From assembly GCA_016715795.1 (NCBI GenBank), contig JADJXP010000002.1, forward strand, positions 1,240,001 to 1,304,000: a stretch of DNA of 64,000 nucleotides. The letters are read 5' to 3'. The notes under the pieces were generated by a model. The model saw only the letters and a program-made list of their open reading frames with translations, had not been told where the DNA came from and made no database searches. The position numbers and the translations under genes are program-made. The DNA comes from Chloracidobacterium sp. (lineage in GTDB: Bacteria > Acidobacteriota > Blastocatellia > Pyrinomonadales > Pyrinomonadaceae). The first letter of the stretch is position 1, and each line of letters begins with the position of its first letter. Shown here in pieces: positions 14,587-23,335 of the stretch.

Positions 14587-17037
14587 TCACGGCAGACTCG
14601 CGGTCGGAGCCCTGTCTTTCAGCTCCACGCTGTAGATCGGTATTAGTAACGCGATATAACAGGCCGCGGCAATAAAGAAATTTACGGAGATACCAAAGTA
14701 GATCGATACGAAAACCGCCAAGGCTGAGCTGAGGACCCCGAATATCCCGTTCAAAGCCCAGAACCATGGTGTATCGTCAGCGACCAAGGGCCTGAAGATT
14801 CGCATTCCTGTCGGAAAGAAGCATCCCATCATCATCCCCAAGGGAAAGATAACGAGAACGCACAACAGAGCTTTAGTCGTTATCGGTTCTGTGATCATCC
14901 GCTCGACGAGGGCCGAGAGTATGAACTTTTGGGTGACGATCATGACAGCCGTCAGAACAGGAGCAAGTTTCCAGAACCGTGATCTGGTAATGGGCAATCG
15001 ATCACTCAACAAGCTGCCGACCCCAGTGCTCGCGATGATCGTAAATAAGAGGATACCTAGAGCATAGACGGGATGCCCGAGAAAGACAGAGAGCTTCTGG
15101 ATCATTGCGATCTCAGCGAACATGAAGCCGGCGCCTATCAGGCAGAAATAGACGACGCCGATCCGCATCGCCCTTTTTGACGCTGAGTCAGTGCCTTTTG
15201 CCCTCAACCCGATCCGCAACGGGACTATGATCGTGATAAGGGCGAGAATGCCGAGACACAAGATAAGGCCCGCGAGGGTCACTGTGGCGATCAAGTTCCC
15301 TTTCAAGACGCCCGCCTCAGTGTTGAAGGCAAATCCCAAGTGATCGAGCCGAAGCATGTTAAAGAAATAAGGGCTCTCGTCCGTCGCCGGCTCGTAGTTG
15401 ACAACTGCGTCTTTGATCGAGCTGTCGAGTTCTGAGGTCGACTTTGCGTTAACGATGCTTCGCAAGGTCGCATTTTCGGCATCGATTCCAGGGGCCGTAA
15501 GCAGATTGAATTGCATTTCTGCACAGACCCGCTTTAGCGTTTCGACATCCTGCTCAGTAAAGGGCTGCTTGCTTAGCAGTAGCGTGGATACCTGGCCGGA
15601 ATTGATGAGAGCAATGTGCCGCGCAGGATCCGGGACGCGATTCTGCAGAAGCGACGCGACCGTAACACTCAGCAGTCGGCCGGCCTCGCCCGAATTCTTT
15701 GGATTGTACCAACGAGAGACAGTGAAAATGCCATCGTCCTTAAGTCGGCCGTAGAAGACATTCCATGCCTCTACCGTGTAAAGCCCATTCTCCGAAAGCG
15801 AAAATGCTCCGGCTCCCGTTGCAGCCCATGTGTCTATCATCGACATCTGCAGGACGGAAAATCTTTCGTCGGATCGCGTCAGGTAGCTTCGCGCCTCATC
15901 AGCGACCAATCGCACCTTCTCATTGTTGCCAAGCCCTGCAAAGTCTTTGAACTGATCCTTCTGCAATCCAATGAATACGGGATTTACGTCGATTCCAAGT
16001 ACGTATTCGTGCCCGAAAAGCAAGGCACTCTGAAGATCTCGTCCACCACCGACACCGATGATCGCCGCTCCGCCCGAAGGCCTTAGATGATAGCCGATGT
16101 TCGTGACATCATACCGCAAGCCCTTTAGGTCCGCCGGCGTGCGAAATTGCCTCACAGCCGTTCCCGCGTCGCCGTCGATGTTCATCCAATACTGAAAGAC
16201 CTGCTCCTCAGGTAGAGTTGGGCTTGGCCCCCAATAGAGCGGCGTTCCCCACCCGCCGTTAAATACCACGACACGCGAAAATGAGTTCCATCTCTCGAGC
16301 AGCATCCAGTCTGCCGGCACGACCTTGCCCTTGGTGGTCAACTGATAAAGCCCAAACGACGTGGTCGTTGTAACCACGACGATGCCCGCGAGCACTATGG
16401 AGACCGACAGCAAAAGACGTCGATATAAGAAAGTCTTACTCCCATAGGCAAATACTAACGCTGAGACAGCGGCGATGATCGCGCATAGCAATACAATGCT
16501 GGGAGCGCTGAAGACTTCCAGTCCGGCAAGGACGAAAAGACAACCCAATGCCGCTCCGAGGAGGTCGATCGCATACAACTTCCCTATAGGCAGATCATAC
16601 TTGGTCAGGATGATCGATAGGGCGATACCGGAATAGTAAAAAGGTAAAGTGCAGAGCGCCGTGATAAGAAGCAAGGAGAGCGCCGGCATCAGCGAATACT
16701 CCATGTTTATCGGGATCAGGCACAGCAGAAGCAGCACCACGGGCAGAACGAAGGCGTAACCCATGCAGGCAGTTGCGACGGAATCGTCGAGTTCCCTCTC
16801 GTCAAATCGATCCTTCCTCAGATAAACGGTCGTCGCTCCCGCCGTCATCCCAAGCATCGCCGTCGAGATCGCGAAGAATGCCAAATAATACCAGGTGCTG
16901 ACGCTGAACAGCCGAGAGAGAGTGATCTCGAGGGCGAGCGTTGAAAAAGCAATGAGAAACGTACCGATATAAACGTTCATAGTCTGAGAACGGAACGAGC
17001 TATTATCTTTAAGCAAAGTTGAGAGTGAGATTGACAA
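14587..17037 (-). CDS. Multi-membrane-spanning spermidine-synthase-like protein
   Basis: 816 residues (ATG at 16980, giving MNVYIGTFLIAF, is an alternative start). A block of hydrophobic helices at the N-terminus (to about residue 225) is followed by a soluble aminopropyltransferase-like domain with the SAM/dcSAM-binding pattern AAIIGVGGGRDLQSALLFG and VLGIDVNPVF. A second membrane block (about 590-805) closes the protein. Such fusions are frequent in Acidobacteria and are annotated as spermidine synthase, but the Asp residues needed for polyamine binding were not confirmed here. The substrate is therefore open. It stands alone, convergent with the DUF151 gene and divergent from metK. Confidence 0.7.
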   Translation of the reverse strand: MSISLSTLLKDNSSFRSQTMNVYIGTFLIAFSTLALEITLSRLFSVSTWYYLAFFAISTAMLGMTAGATTVYLRKDRFDERELDDSVATACMGYAFVLPVVLLLLCLIPINMEYSLMPALSLLLITALCTLPFYYSGIALSIILTKYDLPIGKLYAIDLLGAALGCLFVLAGLEVFSAPSIVLLCAIIAAVSALVFAYGSKTFLYRRLLLSVSIVLAGIVVVTTTTSFGLYQLTTKGKVVPADWMLLERWNSFSRVVVFNGGWGTPLYWGPSPTLPEEQVFQYWMNIDGDAGTAVRQFRTPADLKGLRYDVTNIGYHLRPSGGAAIIGVGGGRDLQSALLFGHEYVLGIDVNPVFIGLQKDQFKDFAGLGNNEKVRLVADEARSYLTRSDERFSVLQMSMIDTWAATGAGAFSLSENGLYTVEAWNVFYGRLKDDGIFTVSRWYNPKNSGEAGRLLSVTVASLLQNRVPDPARHIALINSGQVSTLLLSKQPFTEQDVETLKRVCAEMQFNLLTAPGIDAENATLRSIVNAKSTSELDSSIKDAVVNYEPATDESPYFFNMLRLDHLGFAFNTEAGVLKGNLIATVTLAGLILCLGILALITIIVPLRIGLRAKGTDSASKRAMRIGVVYFCLIGAGFMFAEIAMIQKLSVFLGHPVYALGILLFTIIASTGVGSLLSDRLPITRSRFWKLAPVLTAVMIVTQKFILSALVERMITEPITTKALLCVLVIFPLGMMMGCFFPTGMRIFRPLVADDTPWFWALNGIFGVLSSALAVFVSIYFGISVNFFIAAACYIALLIPIYSVELKDRAPTASLP

Positions 17038-17088
17038 AAATCCGGCGAGACTGCAAATCGGCGCCGTTGTTTTGGCCGATTTTCCCTT

Positions 17089-17117
17089 TTGACACCCACG
17101 CCGCGAATAGCTAGAAT
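17089..17117 (+). promoter_or_regulatory. Strong sigma-70 promoter of metK-ahcY
   Basis: A consensus TTGACA (17089-17094) and TAGAAT (17112-17117) are separated by exactly 17 bases. Transcription would start near 17124, leaving a leader of about 45 bases. That is too short for a known SAM riboswitch, and none was recognised. Confidence 0.75.
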
Positions 17118-17168
17118 TGTCATTTCGCCTAATAGCGGGAACATCAACTGTTACGAGGAGTTTTCATT

Positions 17169-18332
17169 TTGAGCAGCGGAAATTTTCTATTTACTTCTGA
17201 ATCGGTCACCGAAGGACATCCCGACAAGATCGCCGACAATATATCGGACGCGATCCTTGACGCAATAATCGAGCAGGACCCAACCGCCCGAGTGGCGTGC
17301 GAAACACTCGTCACCACAGGACTCGCGGTCGTTGCGGGTGAGATAACGACAACGGCACAGGTCAACTACAAAACGATAATACGCGACACGATCCATGAGA
17401 TCGGCTATAACGATGCGGAATTTGGCTACGATTCAAATACATGTAGCGTGATCGATGCCATCGGCACTCAATCGCCGGACATCGCTCAGGGCGTTGACAC
17501 CGGCGGCGCGGGTGATCAGGGACTGATGTTTGGATTTGCTTGTAATGAGACACCTGAGTTGATGCCGATGCCGATACAGATGGCACACAATCTGACGCGC
17601 AAGCTTAGTGAGGTACGTCGCGACGGCACAATTCCCTACTTGCGTCCTGACGGCAAATCGCAGGTGTCAATCGAGTATCGTGATGGTCGCCCGTTTCGTG
17701 TGGAGGCGATCGTTATTTCAACGCAGACTGCCGATCTCGACATCGAAGACATACGTTCTGACATCATGGAGCACGTCATCAAGCCGGTGATTCCCGCCGC
17801 GATGATCGACGATAACACCAAGTACCACATCAATCCGACCGGAAAGTTCGTTATCGGCGGACCGATGGGTGACGCAGGAGTTACGGGACGAAAGATCATC
17901 GTCGACACTTATGGCGGTTACGCCCCGCACGGCGGAGGGGCTTTTTCCGGTAAGGATCCTACGAAGGTAGACCGCTCGGCGGCTTATATGGCTCGCTATA
18001 TTGCGAAGAATGTTGTCGCGGCGGGTCTAGCCGATAAGTGTACTGTTCAGTTAGCTTACGCCATCGGAGTTGCGGAACCGGTTTCAGTTTTAGTTGACAG
18101 TCACGGCACAGGGACGATAGACGACGAACGCATTGCGGACATTGTTCGAGAGAACTTTACGCTGACGCCAAAGGCTATAATTGAAACGCTCGATCTGCGC
18201 CGCCCGATCTACAAGGCGACGGCGCGTTTTGGGCATTTTGGCCGGGCGAATGATGAATTTTCCTGGGAGAAGACAGATAAGGCGGAGGCACTTAGAACCT
18301 CAGCAGAGAAAGGGATCGGGACTAACGGTTAG
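17169..18332 (+). CDS. metK: S-adenosylmethionine synthetase
   Basis: 387 residues. It makes S-adenosylmethionine from methionine and ATP. Signature segments are present: FTSESVTEGHPDKIADNISD at the N-terminus, GAGDQGLMFGFACNETPELM for ATP binding, and GGAFSGKDPTKVDRSAAYMA near the C-terminus. The start is a TTG, chosen because GAGGAG lies eight bases upstream and because SSGNFLFTSESVTEGHPDK aligns with the family's N-terminus. It is the first gene of a two-gene SAM-cycle operon with ahcY, which begins 11 bases after its stop. Confidence 0.97.
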   Translation: MSSGNFLFTSESVTEGHPDKIADNISDAILDAIIEQDPTARVACETLVTTGLAVVAGEITTTAQVNYKTIIRDTIHEIGYNDAEFGYDSNTCSVIDAIGTQSPDIAQGVDTGGAGDQGLMFGFACNETPELMPMPIQMAHNLTRKLSEVRRDGTIPYLRPDGKSQVSIEYRDGRPFRVEAIVISTQTADLDIEDIRSDIMEHVIKPVIPAAMIDDNTKYHINPTGKFVIGGPMGDAGVTGRKIIVDTYGGYAPHGGGAFSGKDPTKVDRSAAYMARYIAKNVVAAGLADKCTVQLAYAIGVAEPVSVLVDSHGTGTIDDERIADIVRENFTLTPKAIIETLDLRRPIYKATARFGHFGRANDEFSWEKTDKAEALRTSAEKGIGTNG

Positions 18333-18343
18333 CTATCATTCAT

Positions 18344-19624
18344 ATGGCCGAATCAGCAATTTCAATGCAGTACGATATCAAGGACATCAATCTTGCTCCG
18401 CACGGTAAGCAGCGCATCGAGTGGGCCGACCGCGAAATGCCTGTTCTGCGGCTCATTCGCGAGCGTTTTGAGGCTGAAAAGCCGCTTACGGGGGTCAAAA
18501 TGGTCGCCTGTGCTCATATCACGACGGAAACGGCGAATCTTGCCCGCACATTTCAGGCGGGCGGTGCGGAGGCACTATTGATAGCCTCGAATCCGCTGTC
18601 GACGCAGGATGATGTAGCGGCCTCTCTCGTCGTCGACTGGGGCATTCCCGTCATGGCGATAAAGGGCGAATCCACAGAGACTTACGTTCGCCACGTTAAA
18701 GCGGCACTTGAAACACACCCTAATCTCATTATCGACGACGGCAGCGATGTTGTCGCCACGATGATCAAGGAAAAGCCCGAACTGATCGCGAACCTTATTG
18801 GCACTACCGAGGAGACTACGACCGGCATCGTTCGTCTTAAGGCGATGGTCAACGCCGGCGTGCTCACCTTCCCTTCTATCGCGGTCAACGACGCTCAGAC
18901 CAAGCATTTCTTTGACAATCGCTACGGGACGGGCCAATCGACGCTTGACGGCATTATCCGAGCGACCAATATCCTTTTGGCAGGCAAGACTTTAGTCGTT
19001 GTCGGCTACGGCTGGTGTGGTAAGGGCGTTGCGATGCGTGCCCGCGGATTGGGGGCGAACGTTGTCGTCACCGAGATCGACCCGATCAAGGCGATAGAAG
19101 CCGTTATGGACGGCATGCGCGTGCTGCCGATGAAGGAAGCAGCCAAGATTGGTGATTTCTTCGTAACCGTGACCGGAAACCGCCATGTTATTGACCGCGA
19201 ACACTTTGCGGCTATGAAGGATGGTGCGATAGTCTGCAACAGCGGCCATTTTGACCTCGAATTGAACCTCGACGCCCTCCGCGATATGTCGCAGCCGGCA
19301 GTCACGAGGCGTCCGTTTGTCGAGGAATACCGCTCGAAAGACGACACAAAGAGCGTCATCGTACTCGGCGAGGGCCGCCTCATCAACCTCGCCGCCGCCG
19401 AGGGCCACCCTGCGAGCGTTATGGACATGTCATTCGCGAATCAGGCTCTTTCGGCCGAGTATCTTGTCAAAAACAAAGGCACTTTGCCCGCCGGCGTCCA
19501 CGTCCTGCCCAAAGAGGTGGATCAGGAGATCGCCAGCCTCAAACTCCGCGCGATGGGTGTCAACATCGACGAACTCACGCCGGAAATGCTCGAATATATG
19601 TCGAGCTGGGAAACGGGAACGTAG
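18344..19624 (+). CDS. ahcY: Adenosylhomocysteinase
   Basis: 426 residues. It hydrolyses S-adenosylhomocysteine to adenosine and homocysteine, removing the by-product of SAM-dependent methylation. ACAHITTETANLARTF, the NAD-binding GYGWCGKGVAMRARGLGANV and CNSGHFDLELNL are typical of the family, which uses tightly bound NAD. The length fits the shorter archaeal/bacterial form that lacks the ~40-residue insert of the longer enzymes. Placement after metK puts synthesis and recycling of the methyl-donor cycle under one promoter. Confidence 0.97.
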   Translation: MAESAISMQYDIKDINLAPHGKQRIEWADREMPVLRLIRERFEAEKPLTGVKMVACAHITTETANLARTFQAGGAEALLIASNPLSTQDDVAASLVVDWGIPVMAIKGESTETYVRHVKAALETHPNLIIDDGSDVVATMIKEKPELIANLIGTTEETTTGIVRLKAMVNAGVLTFPSIAVNDAQTKHFFDNRYGTGQSTLDGIIRATNILLAGKTLVVVGYGWCGKGVAMRARGLGANVVVTEIDPIKAIEAVMDGMRVLPMKEAAKIGDFFVTVTGNRHVIDREHFAAMKDGAIVCNSGHFDLELNLDALRDMSQPAVTRRPFVEEYRSKDDTKSVIVLGEGRLINLAAAEGHPASVMDMSFANQALSAEYLVKNKGTLPAGVHVLPKEVDQEIASLKLRAMGVNIDELTPEMLEYMSSWETGT

Positions 19625-19683
19625 GGTTGGTAGCAAGGGCTGAGTCCTCGTTTTTGCTGATATGAGGTGTGCATCCGATCCCC

Positions 19684-20040
19684 TCATTGGATAAATATTA
19701 GAAGTACTCCGCAGGGATCCCACACGTGGCATATTTTGCTGCCGCCTATAACTTCAGGTTCTGCGATTCGGGCGTTGCCGTATTTGTTCGCGTCGAGAAG
19801 CTGCTTGATGTGTTCGTACCATGCCTGAACATCCTCGACCTCAAACTTCATCATGAAGTTTTCCGCCCAATCCTTGACATAGTAGTTTTGAAGGCGAAAC
19901 ACAGCACCGCCAAGCCGACAATCCATTGTTCCGCCCCATCCCTCGGTTAACTCAAACCCAAGGGCGCTATAGAACCGCTTTGACACCTCGAAGTCCGCCG
20001 CGGGCGTGTAAATAACCAGCTCTTTGATCGAAAGTTTCAT
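19684..20040 (-). CDS. VOC (glyoxalase/bleomycin-resistance fold) protein
   Basis: 118 residues from the ATG at 20040 (MKLSIKELVIYTPAADFEVS); the open frame extends further upstream, but that part does not look like the family. Paired beta-alpha-beta-beta-beta modules of the VOC superfamily are visible: SKRFYSALGFELTEGWGG and the end segment CHVWDPCGVLLIFIQ. The substrate cannot be told. Typical metal ligands (His/Glu) are not all obvious, so it may be a non-catalytic member. No Shine-Dalgarno sequence stands out. Confidence 0.75.
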   Translation of the reverse strand: MKLSIKELVIYTPAADFEVSKRFYSALGFELTEGWGGTMDCRLGGAVFRLQNYYVKDWAENFMMKFEVEDVQAWYEHIKQLLDANKYGNARIAEPEVIGGSKICHVWDPCGVLLIFIQ

Positions 20041-20114
20041 TTCATTATGTTCAAGCTCAATGCCACTTTTTGTAAGACCGTGATGCCGCCAAGACGTCGG
20101 GCCAAAACTGGAAG

Positions 20115-20297
20115 ATGACGCCCGTCGATAACGAGTATTTTCGCCTGACGGCCGAGAGCCTCGGCGAAACCATAGCACTCGAGGCTATTTCATCAGACAG
20201 TTATTACTTCGAAATGGTAAAGACCTATGCCAGCGACATCTTGTCGTGGTCCGAAAACGTCGAGCGTCATATCCATCGCAGCGATCAGTTCTCATAA
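20115..20297 (+). CDS. Possible small protein or gene remnant, unknown
   Basis: A 60-codon frame with codon choice like the neighbouring genes and a soluble, acidic, aromatic-rich composition (for example DSYYFEMVKTYASDILSW). It is not recognised. The same frame runs upstream to an in-frame TAA near 20071 with coding-like sequence before the ATG, and there is no Shine-Dalgarno sequence at normal spacing. It could therefore be the C-terminal leftover of a larger lost gene. The surrounding stretch 20041-20324 holds nothing else that I recognise. Confidence 0.3.
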   Translation: MTPVDNEYFRLTAESLGETIALEAISSDSYYFEMVKTYASDILSWSENVERHIHRSDQFS

Positions 20298-20324
20298 ATG
20301 TTCTTCCCGTTACGCGGTACAAAC

Positions 20325-21119
20325 TTAGTGGTTTCGCGGCGTGGACGGTGGACGTTTCGTGAGCATCGGGCCAATGCCGGAAATCTCGAAAACGGATTCC
20401 GTTTCAAACCATTCGACGTGCCAGATACCAGCGGGAATTACGAACGAAGAACCCGCCTCGTAAACCTGAACGCGCGCGGTCGAGAGGTCGCCCATAAGAA
20501 TGAATTGTCGTCCGCTGAGAACTTTGATATGCATATCAGCCGTGTGAAGATGGGCTGCAATGCTCGCCCCGGGCTGAGCAGTCATCGTCTCCTTGAATGG
20601 TCCGGCAACCGCACGATCGCCTGAGATCTTGCTGATCGTGTACATCGTTGGCGAAACGGATTCGTCCTCAACCCGAATCCCCCACCTTCCCTGATGCTTG
20701 ATCAGCAATCCCGTGTAGGAAAGAGTCGCCTTCTGCCCACTACCGCCTTCCCAATCAAAAAGACCCGTGACCACCACCGCATCTTGCGACAGGACTTCAA
20801 TCGAGAGATCTCTCCACGCAAATGATTTCGGCCCCGTCCAGCGCTTTAGATAGCGCTGCTTCGTGTCTTCAAACGAAATTAATGTCTTGCTGCCATTGCC
20901 CATTCGAAAGTAACCGCGCGCATCATAACGATTAGCGATCGCCTCACGCCGGTGCTGACGAAGGTCTTCGGCATACGAATCGAAAAAGTTTCTAATTTCC
21001 TTCTCTGTCGCCGTATCATTGATAATCGGTAATTTGGGCGCTTTATTTTGCTGGGCATGAGCGGCAAAGCCACCGCAAATCAGAGTGCAAACGGCCAACA
21101 ACAGTTGTACCTTTTTCAT
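20325..21119 (-). CDS. Exported NTF2-like plus cupin two-domain protein
   Basis: 264 residues. A signal peptide (MKKVQLLLAVCTLICGGFAA, cleavage near AHA-QQ) precedes an NTF2/SnoaL-like domain (about 35-155; EIRNFFDSYAEDLRQHRREAI and GLLIKHQGRWGIRVEDES). A cupin-like barrel follows (about 165-250; AAHLHTADMHIKVLSGRQF and GSSFVIPAGIWHVEWFE), with His residues where cupins bind metal. It probably acts in the periplasm on or with a small ligand; the reaction is unknown. Its ATG overlaps the stop of the DUF2200 gene (ATGA), so the two are translationally coupled. Confidence 0.7.
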   Translation of the reverse strand: MKKVQLLLAVCTLICGGFAAHAQQNKAPKLPIINDTATEKEIRNFFDSYAEDLRQHRREAIANRYDARGYFRMGNGSKTLISFEDTKQRYLKRWTGPKSFAWRDLSIEVLSQDAVVVTGLFDWEGGSGQKATLSYTGLLIKHQGRWGIRVEDESVSPTMYTISKISGDRAVAGPFKETMTAQPGASIAAHLHTADMHIKVLSGRQFILMGDLSTARVQVYEAGSSFVIPAGIWHVEWFETESVFEISGIGPMLTKRPPSTPRNH

Positions 21120-21484
21120 AAGTCTCCCCTATTCCGAAGGATCTTTTCCATTTTTTTGCCTTTGGCGAGTTCGTCGACGAGTTTGTCGAGCCAGCGGAGC
21201 TTTTGCATGAGCGGGTCTTCAATGTCTTCGACGCGGACGCCGCAGACGACGCCTTTGATGAGCGGGGCGTTCGGATTTAGCTTCGGGGCCTTTTCGAAGA
21301 ACTCGTGAAACGTCGTCTTCTTCTCGATCACCTTCTCCAAACCTTTCTCCGAATATCCCGTCAGCCACCGAATCACCGCGTGCAGCTCGTCCTTCGTCCT
21401 GCCTTTCGACTCGACCTTGGTCACGTAATGCGGATAGACGCTCGCAAAGCTCATGTTGAACACTCTCTCCCAATTTGCGTTCAT
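21116..21484 (-). CDS. DUF2200 family protein
   Basis: 122 residues from the ATG at 21484, chosen because GAGGG lies six bases upstream and because NANWERVFNMSFASVYPHY is how the family begins. The phrases KVESKGRTKDELHAVIRWLTGY and KGVVCGVRVEDIEDPLMQKL mark DUF2200, a small cytoplasmic family of unknown role, often linked with YdhG/MmcQ-like small proteins. Coupled by a 4-base overlap to the downstream exported NTF2/cupin gene. Confidence 0.85.
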   Translation of the reverse strand: MNANWERVFNMSFASVYPHYVTKVESKGRTKDELHAVIRWLTGYSEKGLEKVIEKKTTFHEFFEKAPKLNPNAPLIKGVVCGVRVEDIEDPLMQKLRWLDKLVDELAKGKKMEKILRNRGDL

Positions 21485-21508
21485 ATCACACCCTCGCACT
21501 CGTCCGGT

Positions 21509-22483
21509 TTACTTCATCCACGGTCGTTCGCCAAAATTGTGATCCAATTCGGGGTGTTGTCTGAGCCACGCAACGGCGAGTCCCCACGCACGCTGATCCA
21601 GCGCCTTGGTCGGTTTCAGATATTCAATGAAATCGTTAGGGAAACACTTCAAGCCATCTATAGAGTGGGATATATACATCCACTTTAGAGCTAACAAAGT
21701 ATTCTTGGCGACGCCCTGGCCTCGCGCATAATGCAAAGCGAGATTACACGCTCCGAAAACATTCCCTTGTTCAGCAGATTTCTTAAACCAATTTACAGCT
21801 TGTTTGTTGTTGGCTTTGACACCGATGCCTTCCGAAAGACGTATCCCCATTTCATTTTGCGCCATTCCAAATCCACGGTTGGCTGCAATTGTGTACCAAG
21901 AATGTGCTTCTTTCTCGTCTGTTGGAACGCCTAAACCCTCTGAGTAAAACTTACCAACCCGAAAACTTGCCGAGTGATAACCTAATGAATTGGCCCTCTT
22001 ATACAAGCTTAGAGCTACTTCATAGTCACGTTTGACGCATCGGTTGGTCTCGTACAAGTACGCTTTGAACCAGAACGCCGGAGCGTATTCCAGAATAACC
22101 GCTCTATCCAACCATTTGTTCACGACATCGCAATCAAGTCCCGCAAACTCGACGCTCTCGTATGCCTCTGCCAAGAAGTATTGCGCCGGTGCGTAGTCTT
22201 TCTCAGCGGCTTTTCGATAAAGGGCGAGCCCTTCCCGCTGCTTGTTGCGATATTTTTCGTAATCCTTTGCGACTCTCGCTTTGTTGGATTCGTCGATCCT
22301 AAGCAGGCCTACGATTACAAGTGCTTTTGGATTGTTTTCTTTGGCTAGGGCCTCATACTCCTGAATCTGGACTGCACTGAGATTTTTGACCAGATCTCGG
22401 AATTCATCAGGAGCGAGTTCCCCTGCTATAACTCCAAAAGACATTAAGCTAATCGTCAAGATCGCCTTACAGAGAAACTTCAT
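21509..22483 (-). CDS. Exported Sel1-like repeat protein
   Basis: 324 residues from the ATG at 22483 (MKFLCKAILTISLMSFGVIA), which starts a signal peptide; a GTG nine bases upstream has poorer spacing to GAGG. The body consists of Sel1-type TPR repeats of about 36 residues, with hallmark pieces such as AQNEMGIRLSEGIGV, WFKKSAEQGNVFGACNLALHY and ARGQGVAKNTLLALKWMY. Sel1 proteins form superhelical scaffolds that bind peptides or partners, often in the periplasm. No partner gene is evident. Confidence 0.85.
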   Translation of the reverse strand: MKFLCKAILTISLMSFGVIAGELAPDEFRDLVKNLSAVQIQEYEALAKENNPKALVIVGLLRIDESNKARVAKDYEKYRNKQREGLALYRKAAEKDYAPAQYFLAEAYESVEFAGLDCDVVNKWLDRAVILEYAPAFWFKAYLYETNRCVKRDYEVALSLYKRANSLGYHSASFRVGKFYSEGLGVPTDEKEAHSWYTIAANRGFGMAQNEMGIRLSEGIGVKANNKQAVNWFKKSAEQGNVFGACNLALHYARGQGVAKNTLLALKWMYISHSIDGLKCFPNDFIEYLKPTKALDQRAWGLAVAWLRQHPELDHNFGERPWMK

Positions 22484-22511
22484 AAGAACCACAACCTCAT
22501 AGGACGTCTAA

Positions 22512-22721
22512 CTAGGTCGTGACATTTCCATTGGCATTACCGCCCCGCGTGATCTGGACCATTTTGCCGTACTTGACGCTGCCGGCTTTAGTGACGTTGT
22601 ACCAGAATGTTTGCATGTCCCAGGCGGCGGTGGGGCAGCCTATCGCAAGAGGCCGCAGTGTAGGCAGACGTCTTCGTCTTTGAACATGACATCGGCGGTT
22701 TTTAGGCCGTTGGCGATGTTC
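22512..22721 (-). pseudogene. Decayed second copy of the oxidoreductase 3' end
   Basis: This 210-base stretch resembles the last 200 or so bases of the oxidoreductase gene at 23332-25179. Over 22553-22638 it matches 23355-23440 at about 75 of 86 positions, including 34 identical bases in a row. Beyond that it has a one-base deletion relative to the intact gene (in the cluster-binding region near 22645), which breaks the frame. Its own last codons read through to a TAG at 22512-22514. Homology ends where the antitoxin stop codon begins. It is a displaced or leftover gene tail. Confidence 0.85.
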
Positions 22722-22889
22722 CTACGAGCGAGCCTTTGCCCGTTTTGACTCGGCGGCGAGTTTTCTGATGTAAGCAAGTTGCTCATCGCGAGTCATGTGC
22801 ATCATTTCTCGGCTCAATTGATCCCTGATCTCTCGCATCATCTTAACCGCGTCGAAACCCTTTTCTTTCTTTTTGATAGGTTGATTCAT
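22722..22889 (-). CDS. Small antitoxin-like protein, partner of the PIN toxin
   Basis: A 55-residue frame. It is basic and helical: an N-terminal Lys-rich stretch (PIKKKEKGFDAVKMMREIRD) leads to a helix with QLSREMMHMTRDEQLAYIRK and a basic end SKRAKARS. The ATG overlaps the stop of the PIN-domain gene (ATGA), the usual coupling of toxin-antitoxin pairs, and the family of short VxMMRxIRDxLS proteins is commonly found beside PIN toxins. Here the toxin gene comes first. Its stop codon sits at the edge of the decayed oxidoreductase tail. I infer antitoxin function from context and sequence style, not from a recognised DNA-binding fold. Confidence 0.65.
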   Translation of the reverse strand: MNQPIKKKEKGFDAVKMMREIRDQLSREMMHMTRDEQLAYIRKLAAESKRAKARS

Positions 22890-23335
22890 TGTTCCAAAAC
22901 CTCCAACGGCGTCCTGATTTCCAGCATCGGGTAGCCGCTCCGTAAGTTAATTGAATTATACCCTCGTATGCGTGCAAGGTTAACAATGTGTTTGAAATTC
23001 CAACTGACGAGGACATCGACCCTTTGAATCGTCGCGATGGCAATGTGTTGGCAATCGGCCATGCTCGTCGCCCCAACCACTTTTTCATCGACATACATTG
23101 CGGCAAGGTCCACGGCTTCGGCGGTAGTGTTAACCATTTCAACCTGGCTGTCGTCGAACTTATCAAGATAAGTGCGGACGTGCTCGGGTGCTCGTTCCAG
23201 TTCGACGTATAGCAGTTCCGACAACACAAGCGTTAAGTCACCGTCTTCCACTTGAGCGAAGAATGCCTGCGTAGCTTTAGCGAACTCCTCGTCGAAAACG
23301 CCGCCAACCACTGATGTATCGATATAAATCCTCAT
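22886..23335 (-). CDS. PIN-domain toxin (VapC-like ribonuclease)
   Basis: 149 residues with the PIN fold. The N-terminal strand carries the first acidic residue (MRIYIDTSVVGGVF). Further acids are at VELERAPEH and in MADCQHIAIA, and the C-terminal VSWNFKHIVNL is typical. PIN toxins are Mg-dependent RNases that cleave tRNA or other RNA when freed from their antitoxin. The start codon overlaps the stop of the upstream oxidoreductase (ATGA) and its stop overlaps the antitoxin start, so three genes are translationally chained. The exact join to the oxidoreductase 3' end, together with the duplicated tail beyond, suggests insertion. Confidence 0.85.
   Translation of the reverse strand: MRIYIDTSVVGGVFDEEFAKATQAFFAQVEDGDLTLVLSELLYVELERAPEHVRTYLDKFDDSQVEMVNTTAEAVDLAAMYVDEKVVGATSMADCQHIAIATIQRVDVLVSWNFKHIVNLARIRGYNSINLRSGYPMLEIRTPLEVLEQ

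Noticed and set aside
17118..17168. SAM riboswitch upstream of metK
   Set aside because: The leader is only about 45 bases and none of the SAM-I, II or III core sequences is seen.
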